From: RPQJ01 sp963744735
GTDB lineage: Bacteria; Pseudomonadota; Gammaproteobacteria; Steroidobacterales; Steroidobacteraceae
DNA length: 64,000 nt
Assembly: GCA_963744735.1 (NCBI GenBank)
Contig: CAVUVH010000001.1
Coordinates: 62,001 to 126,000, forward strand
Direction: 5' to 3'
Shown here: in pieces, positions 1-11,820 of the stretch
Position numbering within the stretch: the first letter of the stretch is position 1
Layout: each line of letters begins with the position of its first letter
Position numbers and translations under genes: made by a program
Notes under the pieces: generated by a model
Databases searched by the model: none
What the model was told of the DNA's origin: nothing
Seen by the model: only the letters and a program-made list of their open reading frames with translations

Positions 1-558
1 TATTGGCTCATCGGGCTGCTGATGGCCATGGAAAGTTCGATCCTGCCGGTTCCGAGCGAGTTCGTGATCCCGCCAGCCGCCTACCTGGCCCATGCGCACG
101 GCCGCTTTTCACTGGGCGGCATCGTGCTCGCGGGCACGCTGGGGTCATGGGTCGGGGCCAGCGTCATGTACTGGGCCTCGTACCTGCTCGGGCGGCCGCT
201 GCTGATGCGCTATGGGCGCTACGTCATGATCACGCCCGAGAAGATCGTGCGCGCCGAACACTGGGCTTCGCACTACGGCATGGTCGGCGTGTTCATCTCG
301 CGCCTGCTGCCCGTGATCCGGCACCTGATCGGGATCCCGGCCGGCGTCGTGCGCATGCACTTCGGCTGGTATTCCCTCGCCACCGTGGTCGGTTCGGCGC
401 TCTGGTGCACCGTGCTGGTCTGGGTCGGCGTCACGGCCGGCCAGGACGAGCAGCTGATGCAGGGCAACCTGCACCGCATCACGCTCTGGGCCGGGGGCCT
501 GCTGCTGTTCCTCGGCGGGCTCTATTACTTCTTCGTGCACCGGCACATGCGTCGGTGA
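1..558 (+). CDS. DedA family membrane protein, 5'-truncated by window edge
   Basis: The reading frame is open from the first base and ends with TGA at 556-558, so the gene begins before the window. The visible 185 residues carry the DedA (SNARE-associated/VTT) pattern: a short E-S-S-x-x-P-x-P-S-E segment near the start, several hydrophobic membrane segments, the region with F-I-S-R-x-x-P-V-I-R-H and the following G-x-P-A-G-x-x-R motif typical of the family, and a C-terminal membrane helix. DedA proteins are inner-membrane proteins linked to undecaprenyl-phosphate or phospholipid transport and membrane homeostasis. The stop overlaps the GTG start of the downstream MATE gene, which suggests co-transcription. 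Assignment of family is firm; exact substrate is not knowable here. Confidence 0.88.
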   Translation, partial: YWLIGLLMAMESSILPVPSEFVIPPAAYLAHAHGRFSLGGIVLAGTLGSWVGASVMYWASYLLGRPLLMRYGRYVMITPEKIVRAEHWASHYGMVGVFISRLLPVIRHLIGIPAGVVRMHFGWYSLATVVGSALWCTVLVWVGVTAGQDEQLMQGNLHRITLWAGGLLLFLGGLYYFFVHRHMRR

Positions 559-1977
559 TCCAGGCCACGACACAACCTGTCCCTGCGCAGAAACGCGATC
601 CGCTGACGGGGCGGACGCACATCGACTACCGCGCCGTGGCGGCGCTCGCGCTGCCGCTGATGCTCAATACCAGCCTGCAGGCGGTGATCAGCCTGACCGA
701 CACCTGGTTCGTCGGGCACATCTCGACGACGGCGATGGCCGGCATGGCCGCCGTGTACTGGGTGGTGCTGCTGTTCATCATGCTGTTCGGCGGTGTCGGC
801 CTGGCCGTGCAGACGTTTGCCGCGCAGGCAAGAGGCGCCGGTCGCTGGACGCGCGCGAGCCATGCGGCCTGGGTCGCGCTGGTGGCGAGCGCGCTCACCC
901 TGCCGTTCTATGCCGTGCTTGCGTGGCTGGGTCCGTGGATCTTTGCGCCGTTCGGGCTCGCACCGGAAGTGTCGTAGCAGGCAATGGCCTTCTGGCAGCC
1001 GCGCATGCTCGGCGCTCCGATCGGCGTCGCGCTCTGGGCCATGACCGGCTTCTTCAACGGCATCTCGCGGCCGCGGGTCGCGCTCGCCACCACGCTGATC
1101 GTCGCGGTCGTGAACGCCGTGCTCAACTGGCTGTTCATCTTCGTGCTCGACGGCGGCATCGCCGGTTCCGCCTGGGCCACGAACGTCAGCATGGTGTGTG
1201 GACTGGCGTTCGCGACGTGGATGTTCCTGCGGCCGCCAGTGCGCCGGCAGTACAAGTCGCACCTGACCTGGCGTCCGGATCTCGGCAGCCTGGCGCGGCA
1301 GTATCGGCTGGGCCTGCCGATGGGGGTGATGTACGCGGCGGACCTGTTCGGCATGGCGCTGTTCCAGCTGATGCAGGTGCGCCTCAGCGCCGCCGACGGC
1401 GCAGCGACGCAGATCGTGATGATGCTGACCTCGATGTCGTACATGCCGGGCATCGGCATCGCGCTGGCCGGCACGACGCTCGTGGGCCAGTCGATCGGCG
1501 CCGGCGACCCCGAATGGGCGCGGCGGGTCGGCAACGCCATCATCGTGCTGACCATCGCGTTCATGGGCACGCTCGGCGTGCTGGTCGCGCTGGCCGGGCC
1601 CTGGCTGCTGCCGACATTCCTCAGCGCGACGGATCCGCAGGCCGCCGAGGTCGTGCGCATCGCGATCGTGCTGCTGTGGATCGCTGCCGGGTACCAGATC
1701 TTCGATGGCCTCAGCCTGGGCAGCGGCTTCTCGCTGCGCGGCGCGGGCGACGTCGAAGGTGCCGGCGGTGCTGTTCCTGGTCTGCTCGTGGGGCGTGTTC
1801 GTGCCGCTGGCGCACATGCTGTCGTTCGCGCCCGGGCAGGGGTGGACCGACATCCTGCCGCAGTTCGGGTTCGGCGCCGCGGGAGGCTGGACCGGCCTGC
1901 TGGTCTACATCGTGCTGCTGGGCAGCGCGCTGTTCGTGCGCTGGCGGTCGGGGCGCTGGCAGCGCATCCGCATTTGA
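555..1977 (+). pseudogene. MATE family multidrug efflux transporter, broken by a nonsense codon and a frameshift
   Basis: A GTG start at 555 overlaps the DedA stop. The reconstructed product (about 470 residues) is a MATE (NorM/DinF-like) exporter with many hydrophobic helices and a typical N-terminus (ALPLMLNTSLQ, TDTWFVG). Two lesions interrupt it. An in-frame TAG at 975-977 lies in otherwise continuous family sequence (APEVS, stop, QAMAFWQPRM). Near 1755 the frame changes from GAGDV to KVPAVLFLVCSW, consistent with a one-base indel in gtcgaaggtg. The end is the TGA at 1975-1977. Either the gene is a recent pseudogene or the sequence contains errors; one CAG-to-TAG change and one indel would explain everything. 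The export substrate is unknown. Confidence 0.8.
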
Positions 1978-2002
1978 TCGCGCCAGCGCGGGTGAGGGTG
2001 CA

Positions 2003-2354
2003 CCTCTCCCGCTTGCGGGAGAGGTCGCGCGCAGCGCGGGTGAGGGTGGTTTACCTCTCCCGCTTGCGGGAGAGGTCGCGCGCAGCGCGGGTGAGGGTCT
2101 TGCACCTCGCGCGTCGTCGGTGCTCCGTCGCCCTCATGGTCTCGCGCGCTTCGTGGATCGCGCAGAGGCACTGCGCGATCCACGGCGAACCTTGCTCGAG
2201 CGGCCGCGAGGCGAGGGTGGCCGCAGCGGGGCAGCACGAGCTGCGCCGCCTCGCGACTGCGCTCGAGCTGCGGCGCTCGACAAATCGGGCGACGAAGCAC
2301 CGACGACGCGCGTGTCGCAACCCTCACCCCAACCCTCTCCCGCAAGCGGGGGGG
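2003..2354. repeat. mosaic of palindromic interspersed repeats between MATE and lon
   Basis: The stretch between the MATE gene and lon holds no credible gene. A unit containing the palindrome CTCTCCCGC-TTGCGGGAGAG occurs twice in tandem (2003-2024 and 2054-2075), each copy followed by the same tail, tcgcgcgcagcgcgggtgaggg. A related copy in opposite orientation, with ccctcacccc and aaccctctcccgcaagcggg, lies at 2321-2350. A second inverted pair, around tcgcgcgtcgtcggtgct (2107-2124) and its near-complement at 2295-2312, nests inside, so the block is one large imperfect inverted repeat. Repeats of this sequence type are common between genes in Xanthomonas-like genomes. Lying downstream of both flanking convergent genes, it could fold in either transcript. 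Confidence 0.75.
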
Positions 2355-2374
2355 AGCAGGCCGCGGCGAGCAGA

Positions 2375-4780
2375 TCAGGCGGCTTTCGGCACCGGGCCGT
2401 CGATCGCGACGGCCACCGCGTCTTCCACACGCTCGAGCCAGACGAACTGCAGGTCCTTGCGCACGCTCTCGGGGATGTCGTCGAGGTCGCGCCGGTTGCG
2501 CGCCGGCAGCATCACCGTGCGAATGCCCGCACGATGCGCGGCCACCGTCTTCTCCTTGATGCCGCCCACCGGCAGCACCAGCCCGCGCAGGCTGATCTCG
2601 CCCGTCATCGCGACGTCGTTGCGCACGGTCTTGCCGGTCATCAGCGACACCAGCGCCGTGTAGAGCGCCACGCCGGCGCTCGGACCGTCCTTCGGTATCG
2701 CGCCCGCCGGCACGTGCACGTGCACGTCCATCTTCTCGAACCGGGTCGAGTCGACGCCGATCGATTCGGCCTGTGACTTGAGCAGGCTCCACGCGGCCTG
2801 GGCACTCTCCTTCATCACGTCGCCGAGCTGGCCCGTCAGGATCAGCTTGCCGTTGCCCGGGATGCGGGTCGCCTCGATGAACAGGATGTCGCCGCCGACC
2901 GGCGTCCAGGCGAGTCCCGTCGCCACGCCCGGCACGCTGACGCGCATGGCGACTTCGTTCTCGAACTTCGGCGCGCCGAGGATCGCGCTCACGTCGGCCG
3001 CTTCGATCCGCACCGCCGTGGCCTTGCCTTCGGCGACGCGCACCGCGACGTTGCGCAGCACCGCGCCGATCTCGCGCTCGAGGCTGCGGCAACCCGCCTC
3101 GCGCGTGTATTCGCGCGCCACGGTGTGCAGCGCCACGTCCGAGATCGATGCCTGCCCGGGCTTGAGCCCGTTCGCCGTCAACTGCCGCGGCACGAGGTAG
3201 CGGCGCGCAATCTCGACCTTTTCTTCCTCGGTGTAGCCGGTCAGCTCGATGATCTCCATGCGATCGCGCAGCGGGCCCGGGATCGTGTCGAGCTGGTTCG
3301 CGGTGGCGATGAACAGCACCTTCGACAGGTCGAACGGCACGCCGAGGTAGTTGTCGCGGAACGTCGAGTTCTGCTCCGGGTCCAGCACCTCGAGCAGCGC
3401 CGAGGCCGGATCGCCCTGGATGCCGTGGCCGAGCTTGTCGATCTCGTCGAGCATCAGCACCGGGTTGCGCGTGCCGGCCTTGCGGATCGCGGAGACGATG
3501 TTGCCCGGCAGCGCGCCGATGTAGGTGCGCCGGTGGCCGCGGATTTCAGCCTCGTCGTGCACGCCGCCCAGGCTCGCGCGCTGGAACCTGAGGCCGAGCG
3601 CGCGCGCGATCGACTGGCCGAGCGAGGTCTTGCCCACCCCGGGCGGGCCGACGAAGCACAGGATCGGGCTGCGGCCCTCGGGGTTGAGCTTGCGCACCGC
3701 GAGGAACTCGATGATGCGCTTCTTGATCTTCTCGAGGCCGTAGTGATCCGCGTCGAGGATGCCGCGCGCACGCTCGATGTCGATCGACTCCGCATCGAGT
3801 TTCGACCACGGCAGCGCCAGCAGCGTGTCGAGGTAGGTGCGCGCCATCGAGTACTCGCCGCTCGCCTCGTTCATGCGCTCGAGCCGCTTCAGCTCCTTGC
3901 GCGCGTGCTCCTCGACTTCCTGCGGCATGCCGGCCTGCGCGATCGCCGCCGCGAGTTCCGCGGTCTCCTCGCCCTCGGTTTCCTCGCCGAGTTCCTTCTG
4001 GATCTGCTTCAGCTGTTCGCGCAGCACGTACTCGCGCTGGCGATCGTCGATGGCTTCCTTGGTCTGTTCCTCGATCTGCCGCGACAGGCGCAGCACTTCG
4101 ACCCGCCGCGTCAGCAGCGTCGAGACGCGCTCGAGCCGCTCGCGGATTTCGGTGACCTCGAGCAGTTCCTGCTTCTCGGCCGGCTTGACGTCGAGGAAGC
4201 TCGCGATGGTGTCGGCAAGCGCCGCGGGCGACTCGATCGCCTGGATCGAGTTCGCAAGCTCGGCCGGCGCCTGCGGCAGCAGCGTGATCGCCTCGATCGC
4301 CTTCTGCTTCAGCAGCAGCGTGCGCGCCTCGACCTCCGGGTGCGCGCCGCCGGCGTCGCTCAGGTACTCGACGCGGGCCACCAGGTACGGAAAGCCGGCG
4401 ACCGCATCGAGCACGCGGAAGCGCCGCTCGCCCTGGCACACCAGGTGATGCGTGCCATCGGGCGCGGTGACGTAGCGCACGATCGACGCCGCGGTGCCGA
4501 TGCGGTGCAGCTGGTCGAAGCCCGGGTCGCTCGTCTCGGGATCCTTCTGCAGCAGGAACCCGACCTTGCCGGCGACGCGCACGGCCTCCTGCGCGCCCGC
4601 CACGGTCTTCTCGCGCTTGATCGCGACCGGAATGATGACGCCCGGGAACAGCACCAGGTTGCGCACCGGCAGGACGATCAGCATGTCGTCGGGCAGGCCG
4701 GGCGCCGTCTCGCTGCCGGGCGTCACTGCAGGTTCGGCGGCCTCGCGGGCCGCGGTGTCGTCTTCGGGTTCCATGCTCAT
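2375..4780 (-). CDS. lon: Lon ATP-dependent protease
   Basis: This cytosolic AAA+ serine protease degrades misfolded and regulatory proteins. About 801 residues, close to the family's usual 780-820. An N-terminal LON substrate-binding domain (LPVRNLVLFPGVIIP near residue 40) is followed by a coiled-coil stretch, the AAA+ module with Walker A GPPGVGKT near residue 380 and Walker B-like VLMLDEIDK, and the C-terminal protease domain with the catalytic serine in DGPSAG (near 701) and lysine in GGIKEK (near 742). ATG at 4780 is preferred because AGGTGG lies eight bases upstream; a GTG at 4792 is an alternative. The gene follows hsp20 by about 12-25 bases on the same strand, so the two form a stress operon. 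Confidence 0.96.
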   Translation of the reverse strand: MSMEPEDDTAAREAAEPAVTPGSETAPGLPDDMLIVLPVRNLVLFPGVIIPVAIKREKTVAGAQEAVRVAGKVGFLLQKDPETSDPGFDQLHRIGTAASIVRYVTAPDGTHHLVCQGERRFRVLDAVAGFPYLVARVEYLSDAGGAHPEVEARTLLLKQKAIEAITLLPQAPAELANSIQAIESPAALADTIASFLDVKPAEKQELLEVTEIRERLERVSTLLTRRVEVLRLSRQIEEQTKEAIDDRQREYVLREQLKQIQKELGEETEGEETAELAAAIAQAGMPQEVEEHARKELKRLERMNEASGEYSMARTYLDTLLALPWSKLDAESIDIERARGILDADHYGLEKIKKRIIEFLAVRKLNPEGRSPILCFVGPPGVGKTSLGQSIARALGLRFQRASLGGVHDEAEIRGHRRTYIGALPGNIVSAIRKAGTRNPVLMLDEIDKLGHGIQGDPASALLEVLDPEQNSTFRDNYLGVPFDLSKVLFIATANQLDTIPGPLRDRMEIIELTGYTEEEKVEIARRYLVPRQLTANGLKPGQASISDVALHTVAREYTREAGCRSLEREIGAVLRNVAVRVAEGKATAVRIEAADVSAILGAPKFENEVAMRVSVPGVATGLAWTPVGGDILFIEATRIPGNGKLILTGQLGDVMKESAQAAWSLLKSQAESIGVDSTRFEKMDVHVHVPAGAIPKDGPSAGVALYTALVSLMTGKTVRNDVAMTGEISLRGLVLPVGGIKEKTVAAHRAGIRTVMLPARNRRDLDDIPESVRKDLQFVWLERVEDAVAVAIDGPVPKAA

Positions 4781-4804
4781 GTCTGTTTCCACCTGTCCGT
4801 GAGT

Positions 4805-5215
4805 TCAGCGGCGCCGGGCGAGCAGCAACTGCAGGCACCCGTCCGCGAGGCGACGATCGACCAGCTCCCACTGCCCCGGGCCGACGGCGAGCCGGCGCTC
4901 GAAGCGTCCATACGGGATCTCCAGGCGCTGCAGCGTCGTGCCTGGTGGCCGCTGCGGCAGCGCTCGCTCGCCGCGGATGATCAGCTCGCCCGGGGCCAGC
5001 ACCAGCTCCAGCCGGTCGGACGGGACGCCGGGCAGGGCGACTTCGATCAGCACCTGTTCCGGTCCCGAGTACACGTCGACGGGCGGCTCCCAGCGGGGCG
5101 GTTCAGCGCCGCTGCGGGCCGCGAGCCGGAAAAACTGCCGTTGCAGGCGGTCGGCGCGGTCGACCCTGTCGACCGCCTCCGCCCACAACCAGCTGCGCAT
5201 TTCGCGTCGGTTCAT
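4805..5215 (-). CDS. Hsp20/alpha-crystallin family small heat-shock protein
   Basis: This 136-residue protein has an alpha-crystallin domain in its central and C-terminal part: PPVDVYSGPEQVLIEVALPGV, then LELVLAPGELIIRGER, as in bacterial small heat-shock proteins. These bind unfolding proteins and hold them for refolding without using ATP. The ATG at 5215 is chosen because the domain fits from there; an upstream extension to 5302 would add 29 residues of unlikely composition. It sits directly upstream of lon with the same orientation, a sensible pairing of holdase and protease. I could not identify a convincing sigma-32 promoter in the 230-base gap upstream. Confidence 0.88.
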   Translation of the reverse strand: MNRREMRSWLWAEAVDRVDRADRLQRQFFRLAARSGAEPPRWEPPVDVYSGPEQVLIEVALPGVPSDRLELVLAPGELIIRGERALPQRPPGTTLQRLEIPYGRFERRLAVGPGQWELVDRRLADGCLQLLLARRR

Positions 5216-5444
5216 CGTCGGGCCTGTCCATCGAAGTCCAGCAAGACCCTCTGAGTGGGGGCGCTGGACGGCGATGCAACCGCCACCGCCGACACGCGGC
5301 ATGAATCAAGCTGGACTTCTCAATCTTGTAGACGGTAATTGGCCTGGAATACAGATTTGAATAGTTCTGACTTGACAAACAAACGGCAAGTTGCCGGCCC
5401 CGCATGGGCTACCGGACCGCCCGTCGCACCCGTATGCTCCGCGC

Positions 5445-6071
5445 GTGCCACGGAAGCCCGACGCCAAAGACCCGTTCGACGCCGCGTTCTACCGGCGCTT
5501 CTACCTCGACCCGCGCACCCGCGTCGTGACGCCGGCCGAGATGACGCGACGCGCGGACCTCGTCGCGGCCTTCGTGCGCCACGGCGAGCTCAAGGTGCGT
5601 TCGATCCTGGATGTCGGCTGCGGGCTCGGGCTGATGCGCGAGCAGTTGCTGCGCCACTTCCCGCGGGCCCGCTACACCGGTCTCGAGGTCAGCCAGTACC
5701 TCTGCGAGCAGCACGGCTGGGTCCAGGGGTCGGTCGCCACCTACACCAGCGAGCGGCCTTTCGACCTGGTCATCTGCTACGACGTCTTCCAGTACCTGCC
5801 GTCGCGGCCTGCGGCGGCGGGCCTGCGCAATCTCGCGCAGCTGTGCGCGGGCGTGCTCCATTTCGGCGCGCTGACCCAGGAAGACTGGGACCTGTATTGC
5901 GACAAGCGCCGCACCGACCGCAACGTGCACATCCGCCCGGCGGACTGGTACCGCAAGCGCCTCGCTCGCGCCTTCATCAACGCCGGTTCCGGGATGTTCG
6001 TGCGCCGCGGTGCGCCGCTGCACCTGTGGGAGCTCGACCAGGTCGAAGTGCTGCGTTCACGGCGCAGCTGA
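5445..6071 (+). CDS. class I SAM-dependent methyltransferase
   Basis: About 208 residues from a GTG at 5445; a TTG at 5391 would add 18 residues. Motif I of class I methyltransferases is plain (ILDVGCGLGLMREQL), followed by a motif II-like acidic residue (YTGLEVS) and a post-motif (FDLVICYDVFQYLP). The C-terminal part is family-specific (RNVHIRPADWYRKRL). The protein would transfer a methyl group from S-adenosylmethionine to an unknown acceptor in the cytoplasm. It stands alone, divergent from hsp20-lon, so context gives no hint of substrate. The region 5216-5444 upstream contains an isolated TTGACA at 5372 but no matching -10 box. Confidence 0.8.
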   Translation: MPRKPDAKDPFDAAFYRRFYLDPRTRVVTPAEMTRRADLVAAFVRHGELKVRSILDVGCGLGLMREQLLRHFPRARYTGLEVSQYLCEQHGWVQGSVATYTSERPFDLVICYDVFQYLPSRPAAAGLRNLAQLCAGVLHFGALTQEDWDLYCDKRRTDRNVHIRPADWYRKRLARAFINAGSGMFVRRGAPLHLWELDQVEVLRSRRS

Positions 6072-6190
6072 AATCGAATGCAGGCAGCGCGCCGCCGGAT
6101 TCGTCCGGCCGCGGCAGCACCAGGCACGGGACACTGCGGATTTACACGATACAATGCCGGCCCCCGACTCCCGTCGCCCGGTGATCGCCG

Positions 6191-6799
6191 ATGCCTGTGT
6201 TGCGCCCCTCGCTCCTGCTGCTGGTCCTGCCGGGCCTGAGCCTCGCCGTGCTGGCGGGCTGTGCCAGCAGCAATCCCTGCGGCGGCAACCAGGACTACCT
6301 GGCTGCCAGGGACCGTCCGCAGCTGCAGATGCCAGAGGGCGTCACGGGCAGTGAGCGCCTCGGCGGCAGCGCCCTCGCTATCCCGATGGCCGACCCGAGC
6401 CCTGACAAGCTGGACCCGGCTCCGGCCTGCCTCGACCAACCGCCGGGATTCTTCCGTCGCGCGGGTGGTGTAGCCGACGCGGCCGAGGATGCCGTGAACG
6501 CCTGGGCCAACGCATGGGCTAACCGCAAGGCCAACCAGGTGGCCGCGTTCTATTCGCCGAACTTCCAGGCGGAAGGGGGCTCGGCCGCGTTCATCGACCA
6601 GCGCCGGCAGCAGGTCGAATCGGGCACGGCGCCCAAGGCCGAACTCGAGGAAACCACGTTGAGCGTCACCGCTCCCGACCGGCGCGTGATCACGTTCGTG
6701 CAGCGCTTCGGCGAAAACGCGGTGCGCAAAGAATTGACTCTCGTCCGCGAAGCCCCGGGCTGGCGAATCGTATCGGAGCGCACCATCGAAGTGCTGTGA
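6191..6799 (+). CDS. predicted lipoprotein with C-terminal NTF2-like/L,D-transpeptidase-associated domain
   Basis: A 202-residue protein beginning with a signal peptide and a clear lipobox (VLAGC at about residues 20-24), so it should be lipid-anchored, probably in the outer membrane. The middle is a proline- and aspartate-rich linker. The C-terminal 110 residues (AVNAWANAWANRKANQVAAFYSPNF ... GWRIVSERT, shown here only in part) resemble the cone-shaped SnoaL/NTF2-like fold that is often attached to L,D-transpeptidases and tetratricopeptide proteins. No catalytic residue is evident. It overlaps no neighbour and ends some 60 bases before glgP. Function unknown. Confidence 0.75.
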   Translation: MPVLRPSLLLLVLPGLSLAVLAGCASSNPCGGNQDYLAARDRPQLQMPEGVTGSERLGGSALAIPMADPSPDKLDPAPACLDQPPGFFRRAGGVADAAEDAVNAWANAWANRKANQVAAFYSPNFQAEGGSAAFIDQRRQQVESGTAPKAELEETTLSVTAPDRRVITFVQRFGENAVRKELTLVREAPGWRIVSERTIEVL

Positions 6800-6861
6800 T
6801 CGACGGCCTGAGAAGATCAGACGGGAGCCGCTCCGGCGCGCGCCCGCGGGGAGTTCAGCAA

Positions 6862-9330
<2,469 letters not shown>

Positions 9331-9454
9331 GCTCGCTTTTCGTCTACCCCATCGACTTCGGTCGGGCACCGGCCTTCTGTACCAAGACTGCTGAAAGCCC
9401 TGTCTCGGTCGGTGCCACTAACAGGCGGCCGGTGAAGCGAGCTAGACTGCGCGC

Positions 9455-11683
9455 GTGGCCGCGACAACAAAACTGAACGCTGCGGACATCGACGCGCTAG
9501 TCAATGCCCGGCACCCGCAGCCGCGTTCCCTGCTTGGGTACCATGAGTACGCGCGCAGGAACGGCGATCCCCCCACCTGCATGGTGCGGGTGCTCGAGCC
9601 TGACGCCGAGACCGTCAGCGTACGCTGGGACGGCGACGCGGGTGACGGCGTCGCGCTGAAGCGAATACATCCGGCCGGATTGTTCGAAGGCCGCGTGCCG
9701 CACCGGCGCCCGCTGCATCCCTACAAGCTGCACGTGCGCTATCTCAGCGGTGTCGAGATCGACAAGCACGACGCGTACTACTTCGCGCCACAGCTTTCCG
9801 ACTTCGACATGTACCTGTTCGGCGAAGGCAACCACTACACCATTTACTACAAGCTCGGCGCCCACCCCGCCGAGATCGACGGCCTGAGCGGAACGCGCTT
9901 TGCCGTCTGGGCCCCGAATGCCGAGCGCGTCAGCGTCGTTGGGCCTTTCAATCTCTGGGATGGTCGTAAGCACGCGATGCAGGTCCGCGGCAGCTCGGGC
10001 ATCTGGGAGCTGTTCGTCCCCGACATCGGCCCGGGTACGCACTATAAGTACGAGATCCGGACCCGGTCGGGCGCGACGATCCTCAAGGCGGATCCCTACG
10101 GCTTCGCGATGGAACTGCGGCCCGGCAACTGCTCAATCGTCGCGTCGCTCGACGGTTACGAATGGCGTGATGCCGCGTGGATCGAGGCGCGCAAGCAGGC
10201 GAGCCCCCACCTGCAGCCGATCAACATCTACGAAGTGCATCCGGGCAGCTGGCGCCGCGACTATGGCCGCACGCCGCAGTTCCTCAACTGGCGTGAGCTG
10301 GCCGACGAGCTGATCCCCTACGTGCTCGACCTCGGCTACACGCACATCGAGCTCATGGGCGTGGCCGAGCATCCCTTCGACGGCTCGTGGGGCTATCAGG
10401 TCGTAGGGTATTACGCCCCGAGCGCGCGCTTCGGCAGTCCCCAGGACTTCATGCACTTCGTCGATCGCTGCCACGCCGCCGGTATTGGCGTGCTGATCGA
10501 CTGGGTGCCCGCGCATTTCCCGCGCGACGACCACGGCCTGGCCCAGTTCGACGGTTCCAGCCTCTACGAACACGCGGACCCGCGCCTCGGCGAGCACGCC
10601 GACTGGGGCACCAAGATCTTCAATTACGGTCGGCACGAGGTGCGCAATTTCCTCGTGGCCAACGCGCTGTACTGGCTCGATCGATACCACATCGACGGGC
10701 TGCGCGTGGATGCGGTCGCATCGATGCTCTACCTCGACTACAGCCGCAAGGCAGGCGAGTGGGTTCCCAACCGCTACGGTGGCCGCGAGAACCTCGACGC
10801 GATCGAGTTTCTGCGCCAGCTCAACATCTCGATCGGGCGCGATTTCCCGGGCGTGATGACTTTCGCCGAGGAATCCACGGCGTTCCCGGGCGTCACGCAG
10901 CCTGCTCACCTCGGCGGCCTCGGGTTCCACTTCAAGTGGAACATGGGGTGGATGAACGACACGCTGCGCTACGTTGAGCACGATCCGGTGCACCGCCGGT
11001 TCCACCATTCGCTGATCACGTTCTCGTTCGTATACGCGTGGTCCGAGAAGTTCGTGCTGCCGATCTCGCACGACGAGGTCGTGCACGGCAAGGGTTCGCT
11101 GCTCGACAAGATGCCGGGCGACGAGTGGCAGAAGCGGGCGAACTACCGCTGGTTCCTTGCGTACATGACTGCGCATCCCGGCAAGAAGCTGCTGTTCATG
11201 GGCAGCGAATTCGGCCAGTGGCAGGAGTGGCGCGACGAACACTCGATCGACTGGCACCTGCTCGAGCAGCCGGCCCACCGCGGATTGCTCGACCTGAACC
11301 GCGAGCTGAATCGCCTCTACATCGCCAACCCTTCGCTGCACGCGAGCGACGTCGACCCCGCGGGTTTCGGCTGGATCGACCTGCATAACGCCGACCAGAG
11401 CGTGTTCGCCTTCCTGCGACGATGCCCGCAGCAGCCCGACCGTCCACCGCTGCTCTGCGTGTTCAACTGCACGCCCGTGCCGCGCAACGACTACTGGCTG
11501 GGCGTGCCCGAAGCTGGTACGTACCGCAAGGTGTTCGACAGCGATGCCGGGCGATTCGGCGGCTCCGGTTACAACCGGCAGGATCTCCTGGTCGCGCAAA
11601 CCGCGCCATCACAGGGCTACCCTTGTCACGTGCGACTCAACCTGCCTCCGCTCGCGGCGCTGTTCCTCGAACTGCAGCACTGA
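9455..11683 (+). CDS. glgB: 1,4-alpha-glucan branching enzyme
   Basis: A 742-residue GH13 enzyme that makes alpha-1,6 branches in glycogen. It has the extra N-terminal domain of long GlgB proteins, then a CBM48 (GTRFAVWAPNAERVSVVGPFN), the (beta/alpha)8 barrel with the conserved DWVPAHFP, the nucleophile aspartate in GLRVDAVASM (near residue 418), the acid/base glutamate in FAEEST (near 471) and the HDEVVHGKGSLL block, and a C-terminal beta domain. The start is a GTG at 9455; no strong ribosome-binding site is visible and 124 bases separate it from glgP. Its position between glgP and glgX supports the assignment. Confidence 0.97.
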   Translation: MAATTKLNAADIDALVNARHPQPRSLLGYHEYARRNGDPPTCMVRVLEPDAETVSVRWDGDAGDGVALKRIHPAGLFEGRVPHRRPLHPYKLHVRYLSGVEIDKHDAYYFAPQLSDFDMYLFGEGNHYTIYYKLGAHPAEIDGLSGTRFAVWAPNAERVSVVGPFNLWDGRKHAMQVRGSSGIWELFVPDIGPGTHYKYEIRTRSGATILKADPYGFAMELRPGNCSIVASLDGYEWRDAAWIEARKQASPHLQPINIYEVHPGSWRRDYGRTPQFLNWRELADELIPYVLDLGYTHIELMGVAEHPFDGSWGYQVVGYYAPSARFGSPQDFMHFVDRCHAAGIGVLIDWVPAHFPRDDHGLAQFDGSSLYEHADPRLGEHADWGTKIFNYGRHEVRNFLVANALYWLDRYHIDGLRVDAVASMLYLDYSRKAGEWVPNRYGGRENLDAIEFLRQLNISIGRDFPGVMTFAEESTAFPGVTQPAHLGGLGFHFKWNMGWMNDTLRYVEHDPVHRRFHHSLITFSFVYAWSEKFVLPISHDEVVHGKGSLLDKMPGDEWQKRANYRWFLAYMTAHPGKKLLFMGSEFGQWQEWRDEHSIDWHLLEQPAHRGLLDLNRELNRLYIANPSLHASDVDPAGFGWIDLHNADQSVFAFLRRCPQQPDRPPLLCVFNCTPVPRNDYWLGVPEAGTYRKVFDSDAGRFGGSGYNRQDLLVAQTAPSQGYPCHVRLNLPPLAALFLELQH

Positions 11684-11820
11684 TCGCCCCAGATGCAGAC
11701 GCGCGCGTATGGCCAGACTGGCCCGCAGGTTCCCGTGTCGATGAAGATGGGTTACGGCGTCGACGGCGTGCCCGACTGGGCGCATGACTGCCTCGTGCAG
11801 GGCGTAGCGGCACCGTCACC

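Noticed and set aside
3125..5254. 709-codon plus-strand open frame opposite lon and hsp20
   Set aside because: It is a shadow of GC-rich codon use on the other strand; the translation is low-complexity and rich in Arg, Leu and Asp with no known domain, while the minus strand encodes Lon.
5372..5377. TTGACA as a promoter for the methyltransferase
   Set aside because: There is no -10-like sequence at 16-18 bases; the expected place is cggccc.
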